From contig JAZQQM010000046.1 of NCBI GenBank assembly GCA_045629045.1, positions 1-52,833 of the forward strand: a stretch of DNA of 52,833 bases, written 5' to 3'. The DNA is from JAILLW01 sp045629045. GTDB taxonomy: Bacteria > Bacillota > Clostridia > Lachnospirales > Lachnospiraceae. The notes below the pieces were generated by a model, which saw only the letters and a list, made by a program, of their open reading frames with translations, was not told the origin of the DNA and did not search any database. Shown in pieces: positions 45,360 through 52,833 of the stretch (position 1 is the first letter of the stretch; each line of letters starts with the position of its first letter). Position numbers and translations under genes: made by a program.

Positions 45360-45869
45360 TTACTTGCAACTAAGTTTTTTACCGTATTTATGCATCAGGC
45401 TATGGGCAAACTTTAGGTTTAAGATCATTCCGATGATTGCGACAGGTATCAGAACGAGAGTCAGCAAATCAACACCTATGATACTCAGCGATTTAATGAT
45501 GATAATAACACTCGGCGGCAGGCAAATAAGGCTTGTTATCAGCGAAGGGATATACTTTCTGATGTAAATACTTTGCCCTATATGCACAAGAAAATGCGCT
45601 GTTAATGAGATCATCAGACCGAGCCACAAAGTATTCAACACCTTACACGGAAAGAAAAACGCCAATAAACTAATGCCGAAGAATGGGATAAACTCCTCAT
45701 ATACAGCCAAAGCAAACCCCTCCGTCGAGAAATCCTTGTATGCAGCAGTTATTTTGGGAAAACGCTCGAAAAGCTGTATATTGTTTTTAAAAAAGTGACC
45801 GAACCCGATTATTTCTTCCATATCATGAAAAATAAAGAGTATGGGCAGTAATAGAATATAGTCCTTCAT
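45360..45869 (-). CDS. HXXEE domain membrane protein
   Basis: About 169 residues from ATG 45869 (MKDYILLLP), which has AGGTGATG upstream; the frame extends to 45923 without a better site. HDMEE near 15-19, a second YEE near 57-59 and HFLVHIGQ near 92-99 are the conserved metal-type motifs that define the HXXEE family. Four to five membrane helices are predicted. The function of the family is not established. It has its own extended -10 promoter and precedes the structured leader of the 274-residue protein by about 30 bp, so read-through into that gene is possible. Confidence 0.82.
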   Translation of the reverse strand: MKDYILLLPILFIFHDMEEIIGFGHFFKNNIQLFERFPKITAAYKDFSTEGFALAVYEEFIPFFGISLLAFFFPCKVLNTLWLGLMISLTAHFLVHIGQSIYIRKYIPSLITSLICLPPSVIIIIKSLSIIGVDLLTLVLIPVAIIGMILNLKFAHSLMHKYGKKLSCK

Positions 45870-45921
45870 ATCATCACCTACTTCGATGTAGCAGTCTTTA
45901 TCGCACCTGAACAATGGATTC

Positions 45922-45951
45922 ATTATAGCATGATGTGACAGTTCGTACCAA
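45922..45951 (-). promoter_or_regulatory. Predicted extended -10 promoter of the HXXEE gene
   Basis: On the minus strand TGCTATAAT (TATAAT at 45922-45927) is an extended -10 box, with TTGGTA (45946-45951) 18 nt upstream. It ends 52 bp from the chosen ATG. Confidence 0.6.
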
Positions 45952-46054
45952 CGGTTTTTTCTTGTTCTTGCGATTGCACTTCTTACAACAGCATATCCAC
46001 ATCCAGTACGACGGATTGGGATTCATCCCTCTGAATGAACTCTTGGCAAGTGAA

Positions 46055-46078
46055 AAGGCGTGACCAAAGCCACGCCTT
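46055..46078 (-). terminator. Rho-independent terminator after the 74-residue gene
   Basis: On the minus strand AAGGCGTG pairs with CACGCCTT around an 8-nt loop, followed by TTC. The preceding gene ends at 46153, with repeat R2 in between. Confidence 0.7.
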
Positions 46079-46105
46079 CACATTCTTTTAATTCTAACAG
46101 TACTT

Positions 46106-46141
46106 ACTGTCTTATGACGCCCCAGATTTACGGGCGTCTTT
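46106..46141 (+). repeat. Structured repeat R2, right boundary of the 44.3-46.1 kb segment
   Basis: Begins ACTGTCTTATGA and ends TACGGGCGTCTTT on the plus strand, inverted relative to R1. The middle differs (GCCCCAGAT versus ACACGCCCGTAAA) but still forms a GACGCCC/GGGCGTC hairpin. ACAGT (46097-46101) just before it can pair with its ACTGT as in R1. Confidence 0.65.
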
Positions 46142-46152
46142 AATATTCTTGC

Positions 46153-46377
46153 TCACATTTTGGTTTTAAGGCTTTCAAATAACTGTAAATCAGATTCTTT
46201 AACCTTAATATTTGTTGTTACACTTTCTTCACCGGGCTTTGTTATTGTTATTTCAACCACTGTATCAACAGGAATCCCCGGTTTTATTACAGTCTCAACG
46301 AAATTAAAAAATTTAGGATGATTGCCCTTAAAGGTATTTACGGCACTCATCGCTTTAAACATTGAAGAAGGATCCAT
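46153..46377 (-). CDS. Small hypothetical protein (74 aa)
   Basis: I start it at ATG 46377 (MDPSSMFKAM), just 1 bp after the preceding gene's stop and behind GGCAGGTAAG. The longer frame to 46440 would overlap that gene. The protein has a helical start, then FFNFVETVIKPGIPVDTVVEITITKPG and a charged amphipathic end, with no signal or membrane helix. I recognise no family. The tight spacing suggests it is translated together with the secreted protein upstream. Confidence 0.6.
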   Translation of the reverse strand: MDPSSMFKAMSAVNTFKGNHPKFFNFVETVIKPGIPVDTVVEITITKPGEESVTTNIKVKESDLQLFESLKTKM

Positions 46378-46378
46378 A

Positions 46379-46972
46379 TTACTTACCTGCCTGTTTATAT
46401 TGAACTGCCAAATAATACCAATACAGCTGGTCTTCAACATCCATCTTAGCTATTTCATCATCCGAAGGGAACTTAACATCCTTAATTGAAATATTCTCAG
46501 CTGCCGTTTTTACGGCATCATCACCCTTCATTTTGGCTTTAATAGCTTTTTCTCTTGTTTCCTTAACGTAGGATTTTTCGGGAGATACTATATTAATATC
46601 AACACAGTCATGTACATCCGTTCCGTCTACATAAAAGTGAACGGTTACTCTCTTTGATGTTTCATTAGGACTTATATGAATTTCAACCGTACTGAATCCT
46701 GTTTTAAAATCACTCCAGCAATAAGTCTTGGAATCATTATTACCAACACAGTACATACTGTACGTTTCATGAGAATCCTTCGGAGAATAATACTCGGATA
46801 AATCGTCTATATATACGCTAAACTTGCACACATCTCCCGGTGCTAAATTAATCTGCATCTGCTCAAAATCAAAATGTGTCGAATTAAGGGCATCCGCAAA
46901 AGAAGTAACACTAAGCAGCATTGTTAAGATAAGTGCAGCAGAAACAGTTTTTAAAATCCTGGTTTTTTTCAT
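46379..46972 (-). CDS. Secreted hypothetical protein (about 197 aa)
   Basis: The start at ATG 46972 (MKKTRILKTVSAALILTML) has a clear GGAGGTAATTC site; the frame runs further to 47020 without one. A signal peptide ends near residue 26 (TSFA-D). The mature part is beta-rich with several Tyr and Cys residues (MYCVGNNDSKTYCWSDF, DVHDCVDIN) and a helical end. Two of the Cys pairs may form disulphides. No family is recognised. It is followed by the 74-residue gene. Confidence 0.7.
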   Translation of the reverse strand: MKKTRILKTVSAALILTMLLSVTSFADALNSTHFDFEQMQINLAPGDVCKFSVYIDDLSEYYSPKDSHETYSMYCVGNNDSKTYCWSDFKTGFSTVEIHISPNETSKRVTVHFYVDGTDVHDCVDINIVSPEKSYVKETREKAIKAKMKGDDAVKTAAENISIKDVKFPSDDEIAKMDVEDQLYWYYLAVQYKQAGK

Positions 46973-47121
46973 AAGAATTACCTCCGTATCAAAATCGTTA
47001 ACATAACTATTATGAAACATTAAAATAGAATAATCAATACAATTGAAATAAATTAATAATAAATTTATTTTTCACAAAACCTAACAGTAAACATTTATCT
47101 GTGCCGGCATGTAATTACAAA

Positions 47122-47149
47122 AGCCGTATCACTTATTTATGATACGGCT
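47122..47149 (-). terminator. Terminator overlapping the end of rlmH
   Basis: On the minus strand AGCCGTATCA pairs with TGATACGGCT across an 8-nt loop, followed by TTTTG. The first arm lies in the last rlmH codons and the stop codon is in the loop region. Confidence 0.85.
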
Positions 47150-47612
47150 CGTTATTTGTAATGCGATAAGCTCTATAAATTTGTTCCAGTAAAATTACTC
47201 TCATAAGCTGATGGGGAAATGTCATATTTGAAAAACTAAGGAGTGTATCAGCCCTTGATTTTACTTTATCCGAAAGTCCCAAGCTACCGCCTATCGTTAA
47301 CACTATATTAGATTTTCCCTCTATGCCCAATCTATCAATATATTTCGCAAAGCTAACAGAATCATACTGTTTACCTTCTATGGCAAGTGCCATAACATAT
47401 GCTGTATCCGGAATATGTGCCAGAATCCTGTCACCCTCTTTATCCATAATACCCTCGCACACTTTATCCGATGCCCCGTCAGGTGTCTTTTCATCAGGGA
47501 CTTCAATAATTTCCAGCTTACAGTATTTGCCCAATCGCTTCTGATATTCATCAATGGCATCTTTATAAAATTTTTCTTTAATCTTGCCGACACAAACAAT
47601 TGTAATTTTCAT
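47133..47612 (-). CDS. rlmH: 23S rRNA (pseudouridine1915-N3)-methyltransferase
   Basis: The 159-residue length is standard. MKITIVCVGKIKEKFYKDAIDEYQKRL, LTIGGSLGLSDKV and the C-terminal LLEQIYRAYRITNNEPYHK are RlmH (YbeA/SPOUT) signatures, with the SAM knot near the C-terminus. It methylates helix 69 in the assembled ribosome. Its ATG overlaps the srtB stop by 1 bp (TAATG). Confidence 0.97.
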   Translation of the reverse strand: MKITIVCVGKIKEKFYKDAIDEYQKRLGKYCKLEIIEVPDEKTPDGASDKVCEGIMDKEGDRILAHIPDTAYVMALAIEGKQYDSVSFAKYIDRLGIEGKSNIVLTIGGSLGLSDKVKSRADTLLSFSNMTFPHQLMRVILLEQIYRAYRITNNEPYHK

Positions 47613-48754
47613 TAATTTATCTTCTTTGCCACAACCGCAAATCTTCCGTCCGTCTGAGAATGGTCACAGGTAGATAAGGTAAGAAGCTTATCTCCGTAAT
47701 GGGCCTTTACACCGGTATCATACAGTGACAGTTTTGCCATTTCGTCCATATAATAATCAAATTCCGTTTCCGAATTTGCATCAATAAACTGATAATATTT
47801 AAAAACCAGCTCATCATTGTCATATACTTTTGAGTAAAATACATACATAACTTCATATGTACCTTTTTCATATATAGTGTCAAAGTATATAGTCTTATGG
47901 GCTTTACCGTATTCTTCTTTTGCATACTTTTGTAAGTTTCCAAACATATTTCCGGACTTCATATGATGTCCGTATATTATCATATTGGTAGACTGGGGAT
48001 ACAACGAGCATTCGCAATCAAGGAACAACGAGCCGTTATTATCCTTTTGCTGATTAAAATTATGATTAAGATAATACTCATTGTCCGTTGTTTGCATCAC
48101 AGGATAATCTATCTTAGTATCATCAATTTTAAGCCAGCCTGCCAACTTCATATTTTTGCTGAATAAGGTTTGATACTCTGCCAGAATATCAGGCACTTCG
48201 TCTGACGTTTTATTTACCTTAACAGGTTGCGTATTCCCACCGTTCATCAAGGAACGTGACCCCTTTAATGCAGCCAAATCTTCATAATCCACATTAGTTC
48301 GTGCGCTCATAAAATAATAAACGCCGAAATATCCAAGAGATGCCACTGCCACAAGCGAGGCCAAAAATATAAAGAATCTACGTTTTTTCTCTCTTTTTTT
48401 AAGTTCCAAAGATACAAGAAGATCCATATCTTTATCACTTATGGAAGATTTTTTAACCGGCTCTTTTTTTGTTGACGTGCCTTTACCTGCTTTTCTTTCT
48501 TTTGCGGGTTTATTTTTCTTTGCTTTTCCCTTAACAGGCTCCGGCGTATCGGTAATCTCACCCGACTTAACCTTTTGCATTAACTCAAAAATTTCATCGT
48601 CAAAATTACGTCCGACTTCAGAGCAAAACACATAGGCACCTGACTGAAGGGAACGATATACCGTTTCTATATCTTTGGGTTTACTTAAATCAAGGCCCTT
48701 CGTCAGGGCCTTGATAAGTTCTTCATCTTTAATTTTAGAACCTTTATTATCCAT
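47612..48754 (-). CDS. srtB: Class B sortase with a long cytoplasmic N-terminal region
   Basis: Over 380 residues, about 123 cytoplasmic residues (helical start, then a Lys/Pro/Ser-rich stretch near 73-105) precede one membrane helix at about 125-149 and an outside sortase domain. YGHHMKSGNMF carries the catalytic His (263 or 264), LSTCDHS the nucleophile Cys 363, and GRFAVVAKK the Arg 371. The order and the GHHM/TCD/GRF pattern are class B. Known clostridial class B sortases accept [SPN]PxTG motifs; the two LRR proteins here end in TPKTGD and TPDTGD. The long N-terminal region is atypical. It starts 4 bp after leuS. Confidence 0.93.
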   Translation of the reverse strand: MDNKGSKIKDEELIKALTKGLDLSKPKDIETVYRSLQSGAYVFCSEVGRNFDDEIFELMQKVKSGEITDTPEPVKGKAKKNKPAKERKAGKGTSTKKEPVKKSSISDKDMDLLVSLELKKREKKRRFFIFLASLVAVASLGYFGVYYFMSARTNVDYEDLAALKGSRSLMNGGNTQPVKVNKTSDEVPDILAEYQTLFSKNMKLAGWLKIDDTKIDYPVMQTTDNEYYLNHNFNQQKDNNGSLFLDCECSLYPQSTNMIIYGHHMKSGNMFGNLQKYAKEEYGKAHKTIYFDTIYEKGTYEVMYVFYSKVYDNDELVFKYYQFIDANSETEFDYYMDEMAKLSLYDTGVKAHYGDKLLTLSTCDHSQTDGRFAVVAKKIN

Positions 48755-48758
48755 AAAT

Positions 48759-51179
48759 CTATTTAACTACTAAATTAACTATCTTTCCGGGAACGTAAAT
48801 TTCCTTTATGAGAGTTTTGCCCTCAATTGCCGCCTTAACCGAATCAACATCTTTAGCTTTTGCAAGAGCAGAATCCTTATCCTCGGATACACCGAGCATA
48901 ACAGTACCCTTAACCTTACCGTTAACCTGTATGCCGATTTCGATGCTGTCTTCCTTAACGGCTTCTTCGTCATATGTAGGCCAGTTTTCGTAAGCAATTG
49001 TATTGTCATGTCCCATCAAAGACCAGATTTCTTCACCTACATGAGGAGTAATACAAGAAAGCATCTTAATAAAGCCCTCTGCGTATTCCTTAGGACATGT
49101 ACCCTTGGTTACGGTATTCATAAATATCATCATCTGAGCTATGGCCGTATTGAATCCAAGTGACTCAAAGTCATTTGTAACCTTCTTTACAGTCTGATGG
49201 TATATCTTTTTAAGAGCCTCTTCGTTGCCTGATGCAATATTATCGGGATTTGTGAAGTAAGCCCAAACTCTTCCTATGAAACGGCGAGCGCCTTCAACGC
49301 CCTGCTGTGACCATGGTTTGCTTACTTCCAAAGGTCCCATGAACATTTCATAAAGTCTTAAGGTATCTGCGCCATAGTCTCTTACGATATCCGAAGGATT
49401 AACTACAAATTCAGGGAAACGCTTACCCATCTTAATTCCGTTTTCGCCAAGAATCATACCCTGGTGTACGAGTTTCTTAAAAGGTTCTTTAGTAGGTGCA
49501 AGACCTTTGTCATACAAGAATCTGTTCCAGATCCTTGAATACATAAGATGACCTACCGCATGCTCCGGTCCTCCTATATATAGGTCAACCGGCATCCAGT
49601 GCTTAAGAAGTTCCTGATTAGCGAACTCATTATCATTATCCGGATCGATATATCTGAAGTAATACCATGAAGAGCCTGCCGAACCGGGCATTGTAGAAGT
49701 TTCTCTTTTGCCCTTTAAGCCGTTCTTATTATATTCTTTCCACTCTGTGGCATTTTCCAAGGGTGCCTTGCCGTTCTTTCCTTTATAATCTTCAAGTTCG
49801 GGAAGGATAAGCGGAAGTTCTTCATCCGCAAGCACATGAATTTCACCGTCCTCACTGTAAACCACAGGAACCGGCTCACCCCAGTAACGCTGACGTGCGA
49901 AAATCCATTCTCTAAAGTGGTAGTTAACGGTACGTTTAGCCACACCCATCTTCTCAAGTTTAACCGTAATGGCTTCCTTGGCATCTTCAACGACCATTCC
50001 CGTAAATTCTTCCGAATTAATGAGTTTACAGCCCTTGCCCAGGTAATCATGTTTCTCAAACGCCTGTGTTGAGCAGTCACCTCCGTCAATAACCTGAATT
50101 CGGGGAATGTTATGAACCTGCGAATACTCAAAGTCTCTTTGGTCGTGCGAAGGAACTGCCATAACAGCTCCCGTACCGTAATTGGCAAGCACGAAATCGC
50201 CAATGTACAAAGCCACTTCCTTGCCGTTAACGGGATTAATACATGTTACACCCTTAAGTTCGCAGCCTGACTTTGTTTTATTAAGTTCAGTTCTATCCAT
50301 ATCGGATTTCTTAACAGACTCATCTATATACGCCTGTACTTCTTCTTTATTCTGAATACGAGGCATTAAATCCTTAACTATCTGGCCGTCCGGTGCCAAC
50401 ACCATAAATGTAATTCCGTAAATCGTCTCAATACATGTGGTGTAAATTGAGAATTCTCCGCCGCCCACAATTTGGAATTTAACTTCAACGCCTTCCGAAC
50501 GTCCTATCCAATGGCGCTGTATATCCTTTGTTGATTCGGGCCAGTCCACTTCGTTAAGACCTTCAAGAAGCTTGTCGGCAAAAGCTACCTGATCAATAAC
50601 CCACTGCTTCATATTCTTACGAATAACAGGATATCCTCCACGTTCCGACTTGCCATCTATAACTTCATCATTGGAAAGAACGGTACCGAGTTCCTCACAC
50701 CAGTTAACAGGCATGTCAACAAGCTTAGCATATCCGTCAAGATACAACTGCTTAAAAATCCACTGAGTCCACTTATAGAACTTAGGATCGGAAGTTGCCA
50801 CACACTTAGACCAGTCATAATCAAATCCAAGTTCCTTAAGCTGAGCTGTAAATGTCTGTATATTTTTTTCCGTAAATCCGTTGGGATGATTACCCGTAGT
50901 AACGGCATACTGTTCCGCAGGAAGTCCGAAGGAATCATATCCCATAGGATGAAGAACATTATAACCCTGCATTCTCTTCATTCGGGACATAATATCCGTA
51001 GCCGTATATCCTTCGGGATGTCCTGCATGGAGTCCTACACCCGAGGGATAAGGGAACATATCCAAAGCATAATACTTAGGCTTGCTAAAATCCCACACAT
51101 CCGTTTTGAAGGTATTGTTATCTTCCCAGTATTTCTGCCATTTTGTTTCAATTTCATGATGATTGTACGGTGTTGCCAT
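48759..51179 (-). CDS. leuS: Leucyl-tRNA synthetase
   Basis: The 806-residue protein has PYPSGVGLHAGHPEGYTATD (HIGH motif as HAGH) near 43-62, the editing domain insertion near 220-420, MPGSAGSSWYYFRYIDP, and the C-terminal anticodon-binding domain. The KMSKS loop reads GIKMGKRFPEF, so it deviates from KMSKS, a form I regard as normal for this clade but could not check. There is no T-box leader: only 71 bp separate it from the upstream kinase gene. Confidence 0.98.
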   Translation of the reverse strand: MATPYNHHEIETKWQKYWEDNNTFKTDVWDFSKPKYYALDMFPYPSGVGLHAGHPEGYTATDIMSRMKRMQGYNVLHPMGYDSFGLPAEQYAVTTGNHPNGFTEKNIQTFTAQLKELGFDYDWSKCVATSDPKFYKWTQWIFKQLYLDGYAKLVDMPVNWCEELGTVLSNDEVIDGKSERGGYPVIRKNMKQWVIDQVAFADKLLEGLNEVDWPESTKDIQRHWIGRSEGVEVKFQIVGGGEFSIYTTCIETIYGITFMVLAPDGQIVKDLMPRIQNKEEVQAYIDESVKKSDMDRTELNKTKSGCELKGVTCINPVNGKEVALYIGDFVLANYGTGAVMAVPSHDQRDFEYSQVHNIPRIQVIDGGDCSTQAFEKHDYLGKGCKLINSEEFTGMVVEDAKEAITVKLEKMGVAKRTVNYHFREWIFARQRYWGEPVPVVYSEDGEIHVLADEELPLILPELEDYKGKNGKAPLENATEWKEYNKNGLKGKRETSTMPGSAGSSWYYFRYIDPDNDNEFANQELLKHWMPVDLYIGGPEHAVGHLMYSRIWNRFLYDKGLAPTKEPFKKLVHQGMILGENGIKMGKRFPEFVVNPSDIVRDYGADTLRLYEMFMGPLEVSKPWSQQGVEGARRFIGRVWAYFTNPDNIASGNEEALKKIYHQTVKKVTNDFESLGFNTAIAQMMIFMNTVTKGTCPKEYAEGFIKMLSCITPHVGEEIWSLMGHDNTIAYENWPTYDEEAVKEDSIEIGIQVNGKVKGTVMLGVSEDKDSALAKAKDVDSVKAAIEGKTLIKEIYVPGKIVNLVVK

Positions 51180-51250
51180 TTTTTAATCCTTCTTTTCTGT
51201 ATAAAAATATATAATTTACAAACATATCAATTCTACTAACCAAGTATTCT

Positions 51251-52831
51251 TTAGTCAAGTAAAGTCGAGTTAAGATGCTTATTAATAATTGTAATAAGTT
51301 CATCCTTGGTGTAGGGTTTAAAACAAACATCCCTAAAGCCCAGTTCTATATAATTCTCATAGGCACCTTTAATAGCGTTTGCCGTCAAAACTATAACAGG
51401 AGTTTCATTGTTAAGACCCTCTGTCTGTTTCTTAATTCTTTCATAGCATTCTACGCCGTTCATCTCCGGCATAAGGTGGTCCATAAAAATAAGATCATAT
51501 TTATTCTTAAGTGTATACTCCAGTGCTTCAAATCCCGATTGTGCCATATCAATTTCCATTGTAGTTTCTTTAAGGAAGGCCTTAAATACCTTTAGGTTAA
51601 GGGGGGTATCGTCAACCACAAGCATCTTCGCGCTGTCTATTTCAAGTACGCTTGAATCGGTTGCCACCTCAAGAATATCGGCACTTGAAAATTCCGATAC
51701 AAAGACATCCGGTTCATGTTCAAGTTCCAAATCAAAGAAGAAGGTAGAACCCTTTCCGTAAACAGAATTTACTTCAAGTTCCGAATTCATCAAATTAAGC
51801 AATGCTGCCGTGATGTTAATACCAAGGCCGGTTCCTTCTATATTGGCACTCTTTTTTTCTTCAATACGCTCAAAGGCTTCAAAAAGCTTATCGAGATTTT
51901 CTTCCTTAATGCCTCTGCCGGTATCAATTATTTCAGTTCTGAAATTTACTTTATTGTCATAATTCTTAAGCAAAGATATACGTAGCATAACGGTACCAGA
52001 GTCCGTATACTTAACGGCATTACTAAGCAGATTAATCAGAATCTGCCTTAGTCTGTTGGAATCTCCCACCAAAACATCCGGCATATAATCCGTTATATCA
52101 AACTGTAGATTAAGGCCTTTATCATTTGCCTTAATAAGAAACATTCCCCATAACTCTCTTAATATTGTGGTAATCGAAAATTTCTCATAGGTAAGCTGCA
52201 GTTTTCCGCTTTCAATCTTGGAAAAGTCGAGAATATCATTAATTATCTCAAGAAGATTCTTGGAAGCAACATAAGCATCCGTAGCATAAACCTTCGTAGA
52301 CTCTTCAAGGGTTGAATTAATAATCATTTCATTCATTCCCATAACCGCATTCATAGGGGTACGAATTTCATGAGACATTCTAGATAAGAAGGAACTCTTA
52401 GCCTGGTTGGCTTCCTCCGCAGCCTGCACAGCTGCCTCTAAACGATGATTTACCTCTTCCATTTCACGCATATATGCCTGCTTTAGGGTATCATCCATAC
52501 ATTCAATGATATAACCAACCATTTTAGTATGTACACGAAGCTCTCGTACTTTACCAATTAAATCAAATCCATTTCTGGACATATGCTTAATGGAAATATT
52601 CCCTGTCTCATATAAGTCCAGCATAGAGACAAGCTCTTTTTGCACAAAAGGATCTGTGGGCTTTCTGTCTATCTCCAGAGCAGTCAGCTCCGGGAAGAAC
52701 ATTTTGGCAGCATCATCACTGTTGATATATTCTTTATTCATATTAAAGATGATGAAGCCCTGGTCATTACTTTTACTAAGGGTTTCTGTGACATTTCCAT
52801 CAATATCATAAATACTGATACGTTTTACCAC
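51251..52831 (-). CDS. Hybrid histidine kinase (5' truncated by window edge)
   Basis: The visible part is 526 residues. A PAS-like region (about 1-110) is followed by a coiled coil (about 115-145), a HisKA dimerisation domain with His 154 in MSHEIRTPMN, a HATPase domain (NLLSNAVKYT, DTGRGIKEENL, GTGLGI) and a C-terminal receiver (VVDDTPLN, phosphoacceptor in FMDHLMPEMNG, ALTAN-like VLTANA, Lys in FKPY). The frame continues to the right edge; the GTG at 52831 may be internal. Clade homologues usually carry an N-terminal multi-helix membrane sensor, which would lie beyond the edge. It is the only kinase in the window. Confidence 0.9.
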   Translation of the reverse strand: MVKRISIYDIDGNVTETLSKSNDQGFIIFNMNKEYINSDDAAKMFFPELTALEIDRKPTDPFVQKELVSMLDLYETGNISIKHMSRNGFDLIGKVRELRVHTKMVGYIIECMDDTLKQAYMREMEEVNHRLEAAVQAAEEANQAKSSFLSRMSHEIRTPMNAVMGMNEMIINSTLEESTKVYATDAYVASKNLLEIINDILDFSKIESGKLQLTYEKFSITTILRELWGMFLIKANDKGLNLQFDITDYMPDVLVGDSNRLRQILINLLSNAVKYTDSGTVMLRISLLKNYDNKVNFRTEIIDTGRGIKEENLDKLFEAFERIEEKKSANIEGTGLGINITAALLNLMNSELEVNSVYGKGSTFFFDLELEHEPDVFVSEFSSADILEVATDSSVLEIDSAKMLVVDDTPLNLKVFKAFLKETTMEIDMAQSGFEALEYTLKNKYDLIFMDHLMPEMNGVECYERIKKQTEGLNNETPVIVLTANAIKGAYENYIELGFRDVCFKPYTKDELITIINKHLNSTLLD

Positions 52832-52833
52832 TG

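Noticed and set aside
45898..46026. 42-codon Cys/Lys-rich minus-strand frame (MNPNPSYW..., CCCKKC)
   Set aside because: The predicted extended -10 promoter of the HXXEE gene lies inside it and the ribosome site is abutting the ATG; more likely promoter-region sequence, though a small basic peptide cannot be excluded.
51180..51250. Possible T-box leader before leuS
   Set aside because: Only 71 bp, no T-box sequence, specifier stem or antiterminator hairpin seen.

Overview
The window is AT-rich, and every gene I can support lies on the minus strand. It reads as Lachnospiraceae (Clostridia, Bacillota), probably a Butyrivibrio-like plant-fibre degrader. The reasons are clostridial-type NfnAB, Rex, monofunctional formate-tetrahydrofolate ligase plus FolD, a Re-type citrate synthase candidate, an intracellular glucuronoxylan locus and large BspA-like repeat proteins. 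The species assignment is inference from gene content. I saw no tRNA, rRNA or CRISPR array.

Layout, left to right (transcription runs right to left). Positions 1-140 are the end of an IS3-like insertion sequence, cut by the window edge. Positions 164-12577 hold one colinear array, transcribed rex, coiled-coil protein, alr, yebC, small protein, ftsK/spoIIIE, fhs, folD, a zinc-ribbon/TPR membrane protein, nfnA, nfnB. Rex (NADH/NAD+ sensor) stands at its head behind a promoter overlapped by a plausible Rex operator; NfnAB (NADH/NADPH/ferredoxin transhydrogenase) stands at its end.

Positions 12736-25761 form a glucuronoxylan utilisation locus. One block is uxuA-uxuB-aguA(GH67)-esterase-GH3. The other is a FadR-type regulator with an ABC importer (two permeases and a lipoprotein). 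None of the enzymes has a signal peptide, so oligosaccharides are probably imported and then deacetylated and cut inside the cell. Glucuronate isomerase and the transport ATPase are not here. A 58-nt hairpin-forming inverted repeat lies between the two blocks.

Positions 25970-30140 hold signalling genes: an REC-HD-GYP protein, a stand-alone HPt, an REC-HPt protein and a double-REC protein, with no kinase next to them, then a separate LytTR regulator. Positions 30198-35437 are Re-citrate synthase candidate, FadR-type regulator, isocitrate dehydrogenase and an ABC-F ATPase, behind a promoter with GntR-type palindromes. This looks like the oxidative branch from citrate toward 2-oxoglutarate and glutamate.

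Positions 35665-44041 are two giant secreted LRR proteins sharing a C-terminal module and a TPxTGD/IHPKWF sorting-like tail; a class B sortase is encoded about 3.6 kb upstream at 47612-48754. Between them, 44258-46141 is a segment bounded by inverted structured repeats; it carries an unknown membrane protein with a structured leader and an HXXEE protein. The window ends with two small unknown proteins, rlmH, srtB, leuS and a hybrid histidine kinase cut by the right edge.
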